64,000 bases of DNA, taken from the NCBI RefSeq assembly GCF_000577615.1, contig NZ_CBXX010000004.1, positions 186,001-250,000 on the forward strand, in the 5' to 3' direction. The notes under the pieces are model-generated. The model saw nothing but the letters and a program-made list of their open reading frames with translations, searched no databases and was not told the origin of the DNA. The DNA is from Herbaspirillum sp. RV1423 (GTDB lineage: Bacteria; Pseudomonadota; Gammaproteobacteria; Burkholderiales; Burkholderiaceae_D). The position numbers and the translations under genes are program-made. Of the stretch, positions 1-8,316 are shown one piece after another. Position 1 is the stretch's first letter. The number at the start of each line of letters is the position of its first letter.

Positions 1-453
1 GACGCCGCCATCGGCAACCGCTTCGAAGCCCTGCGCGAAGACTTGCTGCGGCAGCAGCGCGACCCGCAAAAACTGACGCAGGAAGTGCTCGGCATGCGCA
101 TGAAGATGCACCAGGCGCATCCGAACCGCAGCACGCAATTCGACCTCAAGCATGACGACGGCGGGATGATCGACATCGAGTTCATCGTGCAATTCCTGGT
201 GCTGCGCTACGCCTCGCAATATCAGCAACTGACCGGCGACATCGGCAATATCGCCCTGTTGAAACTGTGCGGATCGCTCGGCCTGATCGACGCCGCGCTG
301 GCCGACGAGGTCGCCGACGCCTATCGCTTGTTCCGCAAACTGCAACACCAGATCCGCCTGCAAGGCGAAGAGCGCGCACGCACGGCGATCGAGCGCGTGC
401 AAAAGGAAAGCGACAGCGTCAAGCGCCTGTGGATGGAAGTGTTTGGAGGATAA
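1..453 (+). CDS. glnE: Glutamate-ammonia-ligase adenylyltransferase, C-terminal part
   Basis: This is the 3' end of a gene that begins before the window; it is open from base 1 and stops with TAA at 451-453, giving about 150 residues. GlnE adenylylates and deadenylylates glutamine synthetase according to nitrogen status. The visible part carries the second nucleotidyltransferase region hallmark FDLKHDDGGMIDIEF followed by the helical C-terminal domain, as in the family. It converges on the minus-strand methyltransferase remnant with only 36 bases between them. Confidence 0.93.
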   Translation, partial: DAAIGNRFEALREDLLRQQRDPQKLTQEVLGMRMKMHQAHPNRSTQFDLKHDDGGMIDIEFIVQFLVLRYASQYQQLTGDIGNIALLKLCGSLGLIDAALADEVADAYRLFRKLQHQIRLQGEERARTAIERVQKESDSVKRLWMEVFGG

Positions 454-462
454 GGCGATGCA

Positions 463-490
463 GCCGGTCGGGAAGCCGGCCGTCGATTTT
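463..490 (+). terminator. Weak hairpin after glnE
   Basis: GCCGGT at 463-468 pairs with GCCGGC at 475-480 around a short loop, followed by a T-rich stretch ending in TTTT at 487-490. It sits between two convergent genes, which suits a terminator, but the stem is short and the T-run broken. Confidence 0.3.
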
Positions 491-1236
491 CAGAGGGCGG
501 GTTTGACCGCCACGAGGTTGATCAGCGTTTCTTCGCGCTCGGCCGCGGGCTTGATTCTCAGCACGCGTTCCATCAGACCGAGGCCTTCCCTGCTCCACCA
601 CAGGTAAGGATAGGAAATCGATTGCGGCGCGACCCGGAAGCCGGCGCTGGGCACCAGTGCAAGATATTCTTCGGCGGTCTTTTGCACTTCCATCGGATGG
701 CGGAACAGCAGACGGATCATCCACGAATGGATGTAGCGCCTGGTCGATTCGGCAAACAACAGCACGCCGCCCGGCTTGAGTACGCGGAAGAATTACTGGG
801 TCGCTTCTTCCTGCTCGATCAGGTGATGGAAAGTCTGATGGCAGAACAACAGATCGACGCTGTTGTCGTCGAGCGTCATGTGCGCGCTCGAACACTGGAT
901 GAATTCGGCCCTGACGCCTTCCGCCGCAACCTCCTTCGCCGACGCTTCCAGCATGGTCGGATCGATGTCCATGCCGATCAGCCGCTGCGGTGCAAAACGG
1001 TCATGCAGCTTTTTCAGCGAACGTCCCCAGCCGCAACCGACATCGGCCACCACCGGATAGGATGCGCGACGATCGGGGATCAGCGATTCCAGATCCTTGA
1101 AAGCGCGCTCAAGCACATGCAAGGTCCAGGTATGCGTTTGCAGGAACCAGATGCCGAAGGCGGTTTCCGGAACGTGGGGATGGCTTTGCGGCGATTTGAC
1201 GATGAGAGGAGCATTCATGTTCTTGTTGTCATGCAT
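490..1236 (-). pseudogene. Class I SAM-dependent methyltransferase broken by an in-frame stop
   Basis: Two open stretches on the minus strand lie in the same frame and are separated by a single TAA at 793-795. Read through, they give one protein of about 248 residues. The N-terminal half has the SAM-binding motif VADVGCGWGRS, an acidic post-II segment IGMDIDP and the motif LLFCHQTFHHL. After the stop the frame continues at once with FFRVLKPGG, the classic post-III strand of these enzymes, so the stop interrupts the Rossmann fold. The start is taken as ATG at 1236; ATG at 1218 is possible. The substrate is unknown. Because the frame is intact on both sides, this is a nonsense change (or a base-calling error), not a frameshift. 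Confidence 0.8.
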
Positions 1237-1328
1237 AACGACCGTGCATGATGCCCTGCCTTGCGCAGAAATGCAAAATCTCCGACGCCGTTCCGATAAG
1301 TATCGAAGACGCCGGAACAAGACCTCAA

Positions 1329-2018
1329 TTAGCTGACGCCTTCCAGCGCCGCGCCGAAACGATGTATGCGCGGAAGGTAGTAACGTTGCGGGTCGAGTGA
1401 AAACATCACGCGGCTGACGCGGCCGGTCAGCAGTGCGCGCGGGACGAAACCGATGTAGCGCGAATCCTTACTGTCGTCGCGATTGTCGCCCAGCACCAGA
1501 TACTCGCCCGCCGGCACCGTCATCGGGCCGAAGCTGCGCAGGGCCATGCGCTCGGGCAGCAACATCACACCATGCGCCATTGCCGGCAAGTGTTCCCTGA
1601 CAATGACCTGCTTGCCGTCGTAATCCGGCATGAGATGCCCGCTGAGCGCGGCGCCGGCGGCGCCATAAGCCATCGGCTCGCCGTTGATAACCAGTTGCTC
1701 GTTACGCATTTCTATCACGTCGCCGGGCAGCCCGATCAGGCGCTTGACCAGACGGGTGCCATCTTCCGGCGAACTGAAGGTGACAATGTCGCCGCGCCGG
1801 GGATCGGCGATATGGCCGACGACAATGTCGGTGAACGGCAATTTGACGTCATAAGCCAGACGATTGGAGATGATACGATCGCCGATCAACAGCGTCGGAT
1901 ACATTGACGCCGAGGGCACGCCGTACCAGTCCGCCACGGCGCTGCGGATCAGCAGCATGCCGAGCAGGAAGCACAGGAAGCCTTTGTTGGCGGAAATCAG
2001 TTTCTTGATTGCTTGCAT
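1329..2018 (-). CDS. lepB: Signal peptidase I (S26A)
   Basis: Cleaves signal peptides from secreted proteins at the outer face of the inner membrane. Starting at ATG 2018 it is 229 residues: one membrane segment at about 13-29, then the catalytic serine in SASMYPT (S38), the catalytic lysine in RLVKRLIGLPGD (K92) and the conserved box GDNRDDSKDS near the C-terminus. The compact size and single membrane anchor differ from the long LepB usually found beside lepA and rnc, so this is probably an additional copy; that is inference. A longer reading frame extends upstream, but it would run through the terminator hairpin at 2031-2056, so the internal ATG with a GGAATG-type ribosome site is preferred. 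Confidence 0.88.
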   Translation of the reverse strand: MQAIKKLISANKGFLCFLLGMLLIRSAVADWYGVPSASMYPTLLIGDRIISNRLAYDVKLPFTDIVVGHIADPRRGDIVTFSSPEDGTRLVKRLIGLPGDVIEMRNEQLVINGEPMAYGAAGAALSGHLMPDYDGKQVIVREHLPAMAHGVMLLPERMALRSFGPMTVPAGEYLVLGDNRDDSKDSRYIGFVPRALLTGRVSRVMFSLDPQRYYLPRIHRFGAALEGVS

Positions 2019-2030
2019 TGCTTCATTCCA

Positions 2031-2056
2031 TAAAAAACGCCCCGGCTGGCGGGGCG
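2031..2056 (-). terminator. Rho-independent terminator just ahead of lepB
   Basis: On the minus strand CGCCCCG pairs with CGGGGCG (2038-2056, 5-base loop) and is followed by six T (2031-2037 side). It should end transcription of the lipoprotein gene upstream. The T-run stops only about 12 bases before the lepB start codon. Confidence 0.8.
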
Positions 2057-2147
2057 AATTTGTTAACGTTGCATCGTCGACCTCACATCGATTGCGAGTC
2101 GACTGCAGCGCATCGACGGTCCGGGCTCGCACCCGGCCATAGTGTAC

Positions 2148-2663
2148 TCAGTTTTTGCCGGAGCTGCCGTCGCGATCGCGACTCCTGCGGCTGCTGCTTC
2201 TATCGCTATCGCCGCCGCCATCCTTGCTGCTCTTGCTATCCTTGTCCTTTTCCTTCTCGGCGCGTTCGCGCTCACGACGCTCCCGACGTGCGGCACGATC
2301 GTCCTTGGGAGCATCATCCTTGGCGGCATCCTTGGCCGCATCATCGGTCTTTTCGGGAGGCGGCGGAACAACCGTCGGGATATTCTTGGCGGCCATGTAT
2401 TCGTGCATGTCCTTCCAGCCGGCGAAGATACCCGCCTTCAGCTTGTCGGGATTGCGTTGGTAGCAATCCTCCAGGCTCTGGCCGGCCTGACGGCAGCCTG
2501 CGCCCAGCGCAATGCCTTCCGCCTTGGCTTCTTCCGGCGTCTGCTTGGGTTTGGTGAAGCTGGCGACATAATCGCAGGCGCTGAGCGTCAGGCTCAAGGC
2601 CAGCATGGCGATCAGCTTCACGCCGTGGCTACGCAAAATCGGTGTTGAACAAGGTGACGACAT
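2148..2663 (-). CDS. Lipoprotein with charged, Arg/Ser/Lys/Asp-rich tail
   Basis: A 171-residue protein starting at ATG 2663, supported by GAGGG six bases upstream. It has a signal peptide ending in the lipobox TLSAC (Cys about 30), so it should be lipid-anchored. The first half contains a compact Cys-containing segment (AGCRQAGQSLEDCYQRNP), which suggests a small disulfide-bonded helical fold. From about residue 95 the sequence is low complexity: a proline run, then repeated KDD/KDDA and RRERRERER blocks and a Ser/Arg/Asp tail. I do not recognise a family with a known function. It is followed by a strong terminator and lies upstream of lepB. Confidence 0.7.
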   Translation of the reverse strand: MSSPCSTPILRSHGVKLIAMLALSLTLSACDYVASFTKPKQTPEEAKAEGIALGAGCRQAGQSLEDCYQRNPDKLKAGIFAGWKDMHEYMAAKNIPTVVPPPPEKTDDAAKDAAKDDAPKDDRAARRERRERERAEKEKDKDSKSSKDGGGDSDRSSSRRSRDRDGSSGKN

Positions 2664-2696
2664 TCCAGCCCTCGATTAATTATTATCAAATCATCA

Positions 2697-2738
2697 ACAA
2701 ACAAAAGGCTATCGCAAAACGGATTTTGCAATAGCCTT
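2697..2738 (-). terminator. Terminator of gapA operon
   Basis: AAGGCTATTGCAAAA (minus strand, 2724-2738) pairs with TTTTGCGATAGCCTT (2705-2719) with one mismatch and a 4-base loop, followed by a T-rich tract. It lies about 120 bases after the gapA stop codon. Confidence 0.78.
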
Positions 2739-2766
2739 TCCAGAACTCGGTAAAAAAGCCTGATTA

Positions 2767-2843
2767 TTGATCCGCCCAAGATATTTTCTTAGACATCGCA
2801 TGGCAAGCATGCGATGAAAAGAAGCCCAATTAGGCCGGATCAA
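2767..2843. repeat. Nested inverted repeats in the gapA 3' region
   Basis: TTGATCCG at 2767-2774 matches CGGATCAA at 2836-2843, and inside it CATCGCATG at 2794-2802 matches CATGCGATG at 2808-2816 around a 5-base loop. The inner hairpin has no T-run, so it is not a classic terminator. It could shape the gapA mRNA 3' end. Confidence 0.45.
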
Positions 2844-2856
2844 TGAGAAATGCCGA

Positions 2857-3870
2857 TTATTTTGCCGAAACCAGCGCCACGGTGGTGTCCAGCATACGGT
2901 TGGAGAAGCCCCATTCGTTGTCGTACCACGACGAAACCTTGACCAGACGACCGGAAACCTTGGTCAGTGTGGAGTCGAAGTTCGACGAAGCCGGATTGTG
3001 GTTGAAGTCGACCGATACCAGCAGTTCGGTGTTGTAGGTCAGGATGCCCTTGAGCGGGCCGGCTTCGGAAGCAGCCTTCATGATGGCGTTGACTTCATCG
3101 ACGGTGGTGTCGCGTGCCGCGATGAACGACAGGTCGACGATCGAGACATTGATGGTCGGAACACGGATGGCGTAGCCATCCAGCTTACCGTTCAGTTCCG
3201 GCAGCACCAGGCCGACTGCGGAAGCAGCGCCGGTCTTGGCCGGGATCATCGATTGGGTGGCCGAACGCGCGCGACGCAGGTCTTCATGATATACGTCGGT
3301 CAGGACCTGGTCGTTGGTGTAAGCATGGACGGTGGTCATCAGGCCGTTGACCAGGCCGATCTTCTCGTGCAGCGGCTGAACCAGCGGCGCCAGGCAGTTG
3401 GTGGTGCACGATGCGTTGGAGATGACGGTGTCGCTTGCCTTCAGCACGCCGTGGTTGACGCCGAACACGACTGTCGCGTCGACGTCCTTGCCGCCCGGTG
3501 CGGAGATGATGACTTTCTTGGCGCCGCCTTTCAGGTGGGCGCTGGCCTTTTCCTTCGTCGTGAAGAAGCCGGTACATTCCAGCACGACGTCCACGCCCAG
3601 TTCGCCCCAAGGCAGTTCGGCCGGGTTGCGTTGCGCCAGCACCTTGATGCGGTCGCCGTTGACGACGATGGAGTCGCCGTCAACTGTCACGGTGCCGGGG
3701 AACTTGCCGTGGGTGGTATCGTATTGGGTCAGATGGGCGTTGGTCTTCGGATCGCCGAGGTCATTGATCGCCACGATCTGGATGTCGTGCTTCTTACCGC
3801 CTTCGTAGTGAGCGCGGAGGATGTTGCGGCCGATACGGCCATAGCCATTGATTGCGACGCGGATAGTCAT
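2857..3870 (-). CDS. gapA: Glyceraldehyde-3-phosphate dehydrogenase, type I
   Basis: Catalyses the reversible oxidation and phosphorylation of glyceraldehyde 3-phosphate in glycolysis and gluconeogenesis. The 337-residue protein has the usual length. The N-terminal NAD-binding fold carries NGYGRIGRN (8-16) and the acidic NDLGD (36-40), which favours NAD. The catalytic cysteine is C155 in SNASCTTNC. The ribosome site AAGGAG lies seven bases before the ATG. It is the last gene of tkt-GNAT-gapA, nine bases after the GNAT stop, so a transketolase and a glycolytic enzyme are co-transcribed. Confidence 0.97.
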   Translation of the reverse strand: MTIRVAINGYGRIGRNILRAHYEGGKKHDIQIVAINDLGDPKTNAHLTQYDTTHGKFPGTVTVDGDSIVVNGDRIKVLAQRNPAELPWGELGVDVVLECTGFFTTKEKASAHLKGGAKKVIISAPGGKDVDATVVFGVNHGVLKASDTVISNASCTTNCLAPLVQPLHEKIGLVNGLMTTVHAYTNDQVLTDVYHEDLRRARSATQSMIPAKTGAASAVGLVLPELNGKLDGYAIRVPTINVSIVDLSFIAARDTTVDEVNAIMKAASEAGPLKGILTYNTELLVSVDFNHNPASSNFDSTLTKVSGRLVKVSSWYDNEWGFSNRMLDTTVALVSAK

Positions 3871-3879
3871 GTTTTCTCC

Positions 3880-4482
3880 TTAAGAAACAGTAGTAATTTT
3901 GCCAATGGAACCGCCAATGGTGCCGATATTGCGCCAGCCATACGCGGTTTCGATCAAGTCCAGTTCGTCCCATCTGAAAGTTTGCTCTGCCAGCAACTGA
4001 GCGCCCTGCCGCTCGCAAAAATCGCGCGCCTTGCGGTTTTGCGCCAGCACCCAGACCAGCATGTTGGGCGCGCCTGCCGCCGCCAACGTCGCCGCCACTT
4101 GCGTGAGCAGGCGACGGCCGATGCCGGCGCGCTGGGCCGACGGCAGAATGTACAAGGCAGTCAGTTCGGCATCGAAATCCAGCTTTCGTTCTGCCAGCGT
4201 GATGCCGGCGGCAAAGCCGACCAGTTCGCCGTCGATTTCGGCGACGAAGGTGCAGGCCGCATCCGATGCCGCGCCCAGCACGCGCGTCCACAGGCGTGTG
4301 CTGTCCTCCACTTTCATGCCGTCCAGATAGGCATCCGGAATCATGCCGCGGTAGGTCGCGCGCCAACTGTCGATGCGGACCTTGGCGATCGTCTCGGCAT
4401 CGTCCACCGTCGCGTGCCGGATCGTTACGGCGCCGACGATGTTGGTGACGTCGCTGTCGCGATCGTTGCCGGCCATGTTCAT
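3880..4482 (-). CDS. GNAT family N-acetyltransferase
   Basis: A 200-residue acyl-CoA-dependent acetyltransferase of unknown substrate. It shows the GNAT pattern: an N-terminal strand ([16 protein letters not shown]), a [11 protein letters not shown] segment, and motif A with the pyrophosphate loop QRAGIGRRL. Its ATG overlaps the tkt stop as ATGA (4479-4482), and gapA follows after nine bases, so it is translationally coupled inside a central-carbon operon. Whether its target is a metabolite or one of the neighbouring enzymes cannot be told from sequence. Confidence 0.88.
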   Translation of the reverse strand: MNMAGNDRDSDVTNIVGAVTIRHATVDDAETIAKVRIDSWRATYRGMIPDAYLDGMKVEDSTRLWTRVLGAASDAACTFVAEIDGELVGFAAGITLAERKLDFDAELTALYILPSAQRAGIGRRLLTQVAATLAAAGAPNMLVWVLAQNRKARDFCERQGAQLLAEQTFRWDELDLIETAYGWRNIGTIGGSIGKITTVS

Positions 4483-6473
4483 GCCAGGGTCAGCTTGGCC
4501 TTGGCGACGACATTCTCGACGGTGAAGCCGAAATGCTTGAACAGCACGCCGGCCGGGGCCGATTCGCCAAAGGTGTCGATGCCGACAACAGCGCCTTCGA
4601 GGCCGACATATTTATGCCACAGCGCCGTCACGCCGGCTTCGATCGCCACGCGCGGCACGCCACGCTGCAATACGCTGGCCTTATAGGCGGCGTCCTGGCG
4701 GTCGAACACATCGGTGCAAGGCATCGATACGACGCGGGCGGCAATGCCCTGCGCGGCCAGTTCGTCCGCAGCCTTGACCGCCAGTTCGATTTCCGAACCG
4801 GTGGCGATCAGGATAACCTTGGCGTCTTTGGCCTCCCTCAGGATGTAGCCGCCACGCTTGATGCTGGCGACTTGTTCGGCGGTACGTTCCTGATACGGCA
4901 GGTTCTGGCGCGAAAAGATCAGCGTGCTCGGGCCGTCGCTGCGCTTGACGGCCTGCTCCCACGCCACGGCCGATTCGACCGTATCGCATGGACGCCAGTT
5001 GTCGAGGTTGGGGACCAGGCGCAGGCTGGAAACATGCTCCACCGATTGGTGCGTCGGACCGTCTTCGCCCAGGCCGATCGAGTCATGTGTAAACACGAAC
5101 AGCGTGCGGATCTTCATCAGCGCGGCCATGCGCAGCGCGTTGCGGCTGTAATCGGAGAAGGTCAGGAAGGTCGCGCCGAACGGGATATAGCCGCCATGCA
5201 GGGCGATGCCGTTCATAATCGCGCTCATGCCGAATTCGCGCACGCCGTAGTTGATGTGGTTGCCGGCGACATCGGCACGGACAGCCACCGATTCTTTCCA
5301 GTTGGTCAGATTGGAACCGGTCAGGTCGGCCGAACCGCCGAGGAATTCAGGCAGTACTTGCGCATAAGCCTGGATCGCGTTCTGGCTGGCCTTGCGGGTG
5401 GCGATGGTTTCTTTCTTCTCCATGGTGCTGGCGATGTAGGCCTGCACAGCCGCATCGAAACCGGCCGGCAATTCGCCCTTCAGGCGGCGCACCAGTTCCG
5501 ACGCTTCTTTTGGATATTTGGCCTGATAAGCCTCGAACAGCTTGTTCCAGGCGGACTCCAATTGCTGGCCTTGTGCCTTGCCGTCCCATGCGGAATAGAC
5601 GTCGGCAGGAATTTCAAATGGCGCCGCGGTCCAGCCCAGCGCTTCACGCACGGCGGCGATTTCCTTGTCGCCCAGCGCCGCGCCATGGACCTTGTCGGTG
5701 CCGGCCAGGTTCGGCGAACCCTTGCCGATCACGGTCTTGCAGCAGATCAGGGTCGGCTTGTCGGCCAGCTTGGCCTGGTGAATTGCCGCATTCACGGCTT
5801 CGACGTTGTGGCCGTCAACTCCCGGAATCACGTTCCAGCCATAGGATTCGAAGCGCTTCGGGGTGTCGTCCTTGAACCAGCCTTCGACATGGCCGTCGAT
5901 GGAGATGCCGTTGTCGTCGTACAGCACGATCAGCTTGGACAGGCGCAGCGTGCCGGCCAGCGAGCAGGCTTCGTGCGAAATGCCTTCCATCAGGCAGCCG
6001 TCGCCGACGAACGCGTAAGTATAGTGATCGACCACCGCCAGATCGGGCTTGTTGAATTCGGCGGCGAGCAACTTTTCTGCCAGCGCCATGCCGACGGCAT
6101 TGGTGACGCCCTGGCCCAACGGGCCGGTAGTGGTTTCCACGCCCGGCGTGACATGGACTTCCGGGTGGCCGGCGGTCTTGGAATGCAGTTGGCGGAAATT
6201 CTTGATCTCTTCCATCGGCAGGTCGTAACCGGTCAGATGCAGCAAAGCGTATTGCAGCATGGAACCATGTCCGTTCGACAACACGAAACGGTCGCGATTG
6301 GCCCATTGCGGATTGGCCGGATTGTGACGATAGTGCTTGGCCCACAAGGCGACTGCGATTTCCGCCATCCCCATCGGCATGCCAGGGTGTCCTGAATTTG
6401 CTTTTTGTACTGCGTCCATTGCCAGCACGCGGATCGCGTTGGCCATCTTGTCGGTAGGGAGAGTGGAAGTCAT
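4479..6473 (-). CDS. tkt: Transketolase
   Basis: Thiamine-diphosphate enzyme of the pentose phosphate pathway that moves two-carbon units between sugar phosphates. From ATG 6473 it has 664 residues, matching typical bacterial transketolases. Seen: the N-terminal SGHPGMPMG segment, the ThDP-binding GDG...N region (GDGCLMEG followed by [10 protein letters not shown]), and the pyrimidine-domain segment with [16 protein letters not shown]. The frame stays open to 6539 and would add 22 residues (with another ATG at 6518), but the chosen start aligns with family N-termini; no start has a convincing ribosome site. It begins the tkt-GNAT-gapA operon. Confidence 0.95.
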   Translation of the reverse strand: MTSTLPTDKMANAIRVLAMDAVQKANSGHPGMPMGMAEIAVALWAKHYRHNPANPQWANRDRFVLSNGHGSMLQYALLHLTGYDLPMEEIKNFRQLHSKTAGHPEVHVTPGVETTTGPLGQGVTNAVGMALAEKLLAAEFNKPDLAVVDHYTYAFVGDGCLMEGISHEACSLAGTLRLSKLIVLYDDNGISIDGHVEGWFKDDTPKRFESYGWNVIPGVDGHNVEAVNAAIHQAKLADKPTLICCKTVIGKGSPNLAGTDKVHGAALGDKEIAAVREALGWTAAPFEIPADVYSAWDGKAQGQQLESAWNKLFEAYQAKYPKEASELVRRLKGELPAGFDAAVQAYIASTMEKKETIATRKASQNAIQAYAQVLPEFLGGSADLTGSNLTNWKESVAVRADVAGNHINYGVREFGMSAIMNGIALHGGYIPFGATFLTFSDYSRNALRMAALMKIRTLFVFTHDSIGLGEDGPTHQSVEHVSSLRLVPNLDNWRPCDTVESAVAWEQAVKRSDGPSTLIFSRQNLPYQERTAEQVASIKRGGYILREAKDAKVILIATGSEIELAVKAADELAAQGIAARVVSMPCTDVFDRQDAAYKASVLQRGVPRVAIEAGVTALWHKYVGLEGAVVGIDTFGESAPAGVLFKHFGFTVENVVAKAKLTLA

Positions 6474-6777
6474 GTCGATGTCAAAGAGTTGCGGATTGCG
6501 GTCGATCCATGGCGTCATCACGGTTTCGCGGTTCGCCATCCAGCGACCCGTGCGTCTGCAATAACGCGCATTTCGAATGTCTTGCCGGTTGCCCCGGAGA
6601 ACTCCCGAAACAAGCCAGACTGAGCCAAGTATTTTACCAGACAGAAGCCCGAAGAATTAAAATCAAGCTTCGCCGCCGGGGCAGGAAAGCATGTCCGAAA
6701 ACAATTCTCACCGCTTTTTCCCAGCATCCGGCGCTAAAAAGTATCTATTTATCGTTTTCCACCTGCTTCCATCGATC
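6474..6777. other. Divergent intergenic region between tkt and rsmE
   Basis: About 300 bases separating the divergent tkt and rsmE starts. It must hold both promoters. AT-rich stretches lie around 6635-6665, but no pair of promoter boxes stands out enough to call. Part of it (to 6539) could code for an N-terminal extension of transketolase. Confidence 0.4.
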
Positions 6778-7503
6778 ATGCCCCGTTTTTATTGTTCCGA
6801 CTCCCTGGCCATCGGCATGACGCTCGCCTTGCCCGACCAGGTGGCGCACCACGTCCAGGTCATCCGGATGCAGGTCGGTCACGCCGTCACACTGTTTAAT
6901 GGACAGGGGGGCGAATACACCGCCGTCATCACGCAGATGGAAAAGAAACGCGTGTACGCCGAGATCAAGACCTTCTCCCCGCGCGAGGCCGAGCTGTCCT
7001 ATGCCGTCACGCTGGCGCAAGCCTTGCCGGAAGCATCCAAAATGGACTGGATCATCGAAAAGGCCATGGAACTCGGCGTCACAGCAATCCAGCCGCTGGC
7101 CGCGCAGCGTTGCGTGGTGCGCCTCAACGGAGAACGCGCCGAAAAGAAGCATGGCCACTGGCAAGGCATCATCCAGGCCGCCGCAGAACAAAGCGGCCGC
7201 AACCGCCTGGCGCAACTGGCGCCGTTGACCGATTTCAACAGTTGGATCGCCCAAAGCGATCTGCACAAGCGCATCCTCCTGTCGCCGCGCGGCGAGCAGT
7301 CGCTGTCCGACTGGGCGCGCCACCAACCGGTGCAGGCGCTGAGCCTGATGATCGGCCCGGAAGGCGGCTTTACCGAAGCCGAAGAAACCCTCGCCTGCGA
7401 CCATGGCGCACTCATGCTGTCGATGGGCCCGCGCGTGCTGCGCACCGAAACGGCCGGCCTCGGTGCGCTGGCTGCGATCAACGCCATCTGGGGCGAGATG
7501 TAG
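6778..7503 (+). CDS. rsmE: 16S rRNA m3U1498 methyltransferase
   Basis: SPOUT-class methyltransferase that modifies U1498 of 16S rRNA. The 241-residue protein has an N-terminal PUA-like RNA-binding region (about 1-70) and a C-terminal knotted SAM-binding domain with the signatures MIGPEGGFTEAE and MGPRVLRTETA. The ATG at 6778 begins MPRFYCS, the usual family start; an upstream ATG at 6691 would add 29 unlikely residues. Confidence 0.95.
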   Translation: MPRFYCSDSLAIGMTLALPDQVAHHVQVIRMQVGHAVTLFNGQGGEYTAVITQMEKKRVYAEIKTFSPREAELSYAVTLAQALPEASKMDWIIEKAMELGVTAIQPLAAQRCVVRLNGERAEKKHGHWQGIIQAAAEQSGRNRLAQLAPLTDFNSWIAQSDLHKRILLSPRGEQSLSDWARHQPVQALSLMIGPEGGFTEAEETLACDHGALMLSMGPRVLRTETAGLGALAAINAIWGEM

Positions 7504-7615
7504 CAAAAATCCCGGCCACAGCCGTTGAACCATCCGCGTCTTTACAGAGTCTTGCAAATACCGGCATCCGCCGGTGCCGGCAGCGGTTCCACCATTTTTT
7601 ATCCAGGAGAACAAG

Positions 7616-8056
7616 ATGGGATTACTCGACAGCGTACTTGGCGCACTAAACAACAACGCGGGCACAAACGATGGAGCGGGCGGCGATCCCAAAGCCGCCC
7701 TCATCCAGGCCGTCCTGGCAATGCTTGCCAACAATCAGTCCGGCGGCCTCGGCGGCTTGCTCGGCAACCTGCAAAACGCCGGCCTGGGACAAATCGTCGA
7801 CTCATGGATAGGCACAGGCCAGAATCAACCGATCTCGGGCGAACAAGTCGAACAGGCATTAGGCAACGATCAGTTGAGCGGGCTGGCGCAAGCTGCCGGC
7901 ATCTCCGAGGTCGATGTCGCCGGCCACCTGTCCCAGATCCTGCCCGGCCTGGTTGATCACCTGACGCCGAATGGCCAGTTGCCCGAATCCGACGACAATC
8001 TTGGCTCCCAACTTGGCTCTCTGCTCGGCGGCTTGCTGGGCGGCAAACCTGCTTGA
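7616..8056 (+). CDS. YidB-like DUF937 protein
   Basis: A 146-residue protein starting MGLLDSVLGAL, preceded by AGGAGA at a good distance. It resembles the YidB/DUF937 family: an N-terminal amphipathic helix, a Gly/Leu/Asn-rich linker (GGLGGLLGNLQ), a central compact domain with SGEQVEQALG and VDVAGHLSQILPGLVDHLTP, and a C-terminal tail of LGSLLGGLLGG. The family has no settled function; no signal peptide is present. It stands alone between rsmE and the biuret operon. Confidence 0.8.
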   Translation: MGLLDSVLGALNNNAGTNDGAGGDPKAALIQAVLAMLANNQSGGLGGLLGNLQNAGLGQIVDSWIGTGQNQPISGEQVEQALGNDQLSGLAQAAGISEVDVAGHLSQILPGLVDHLTPNGQLPESDDNLGSQLGSLLGGLLGGKPA

Positions 8057-8068
8057 TCCAATTGAAGC

Positions 8069-8097
8069 GCCTGCACCACAATCTGGTGCAGGCACCA
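8069..8097. promoter_or_regulatory. Dyad TGCACCA/TGGTGCA: possible enhancer site or weak terminator
   Basis: GCCTGCACCA at 8069-8078 pairs with TGGTGCAGGC at 8084-8093, and a third half-site GCACCA follows at 8092-8097. It could be the hairpin of a terminator for the YidB-like gene, but no T-run follows. The half-sites match those of NtrC (TGCACC and GGTGCA), although the spacing is seven rather than the usual five. It lies about 210 bases upstream of the sigma-54 promoter, a plausible enhancer distance. Confidence 0.4.
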
Positions 8098-8274
8098 ATT
8101 TGGCCTTCCCGATCGCGCCAATCGAACGCATTTTTTCACATCGGCATCCACTTGACCTGCTCGATTGCGCGGTCCGACCCATCGTTGCAATCCTGCCCAC
8201 CACCCTGAAAACATTGTAAGAATCGGCGCTTCCGCCGCATTATTGTTCTTTCCGCTTACTGACCCGACCTCCGC

Positions 8275-8290
8275 TGGCACGTTACCTGCT
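8275..8290 (+). promoter_or_regulatory. Sigma-54 (RpoN) promoter of the biuret operon
   Basis: TGGCACG at 8275-8281, four bases, then CTGCT at 8286-8290. This matches the -24/-12 consensus TGGCACG-N4-TTGCW at every position but one, with the essential GG and GC dinucleotides at the right spacing. It predicts a transcript starting near 8301, about 16 bases before the atzF start. Sigma-54 control suits a nitrogen-scavenging operon. Confidence 0.7.
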
Positions 8291-8302
8291 TAATATTTTT
8301 TA

Positions 8303-8316
8303 TCTTGTATTCAAGA
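8303..8316. promoter_or_regulatory. Operator-like palindrome at the start of atzF
   Basis: TCTTG-TATT-CAAGA is a perfect 5-base inverted repeat placed between the predicted transcript start and the first ATG. Its core TTGTATTCAA is one base from TTGTATACAA, the type of half-symmetric site used by GntR-family regulators. A TTGTATT half also occurs at 19612-19618 before the gntR gene of the same operon. Confidence 0.4.

Noticed and set aside
490-1236. Two separate methyltransferase-related genes or a frameshift
   Set aside because: Both halves are in the same frame and meet across a single stop codon, with conserved motifs on each side in the right order.
2794-2816. Second terminator after gapA
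   Set aside because: The hairpin is good but no T-run follows on either strand; a proper terminator lies further downstream at 2697-2738.
8069-8093. Canonical NtrC binding site
   Set aside because: The half-sites fit but the spacing is two bases too long, so it is kept only as a low-confidence regulatory or terminator-like dyad.
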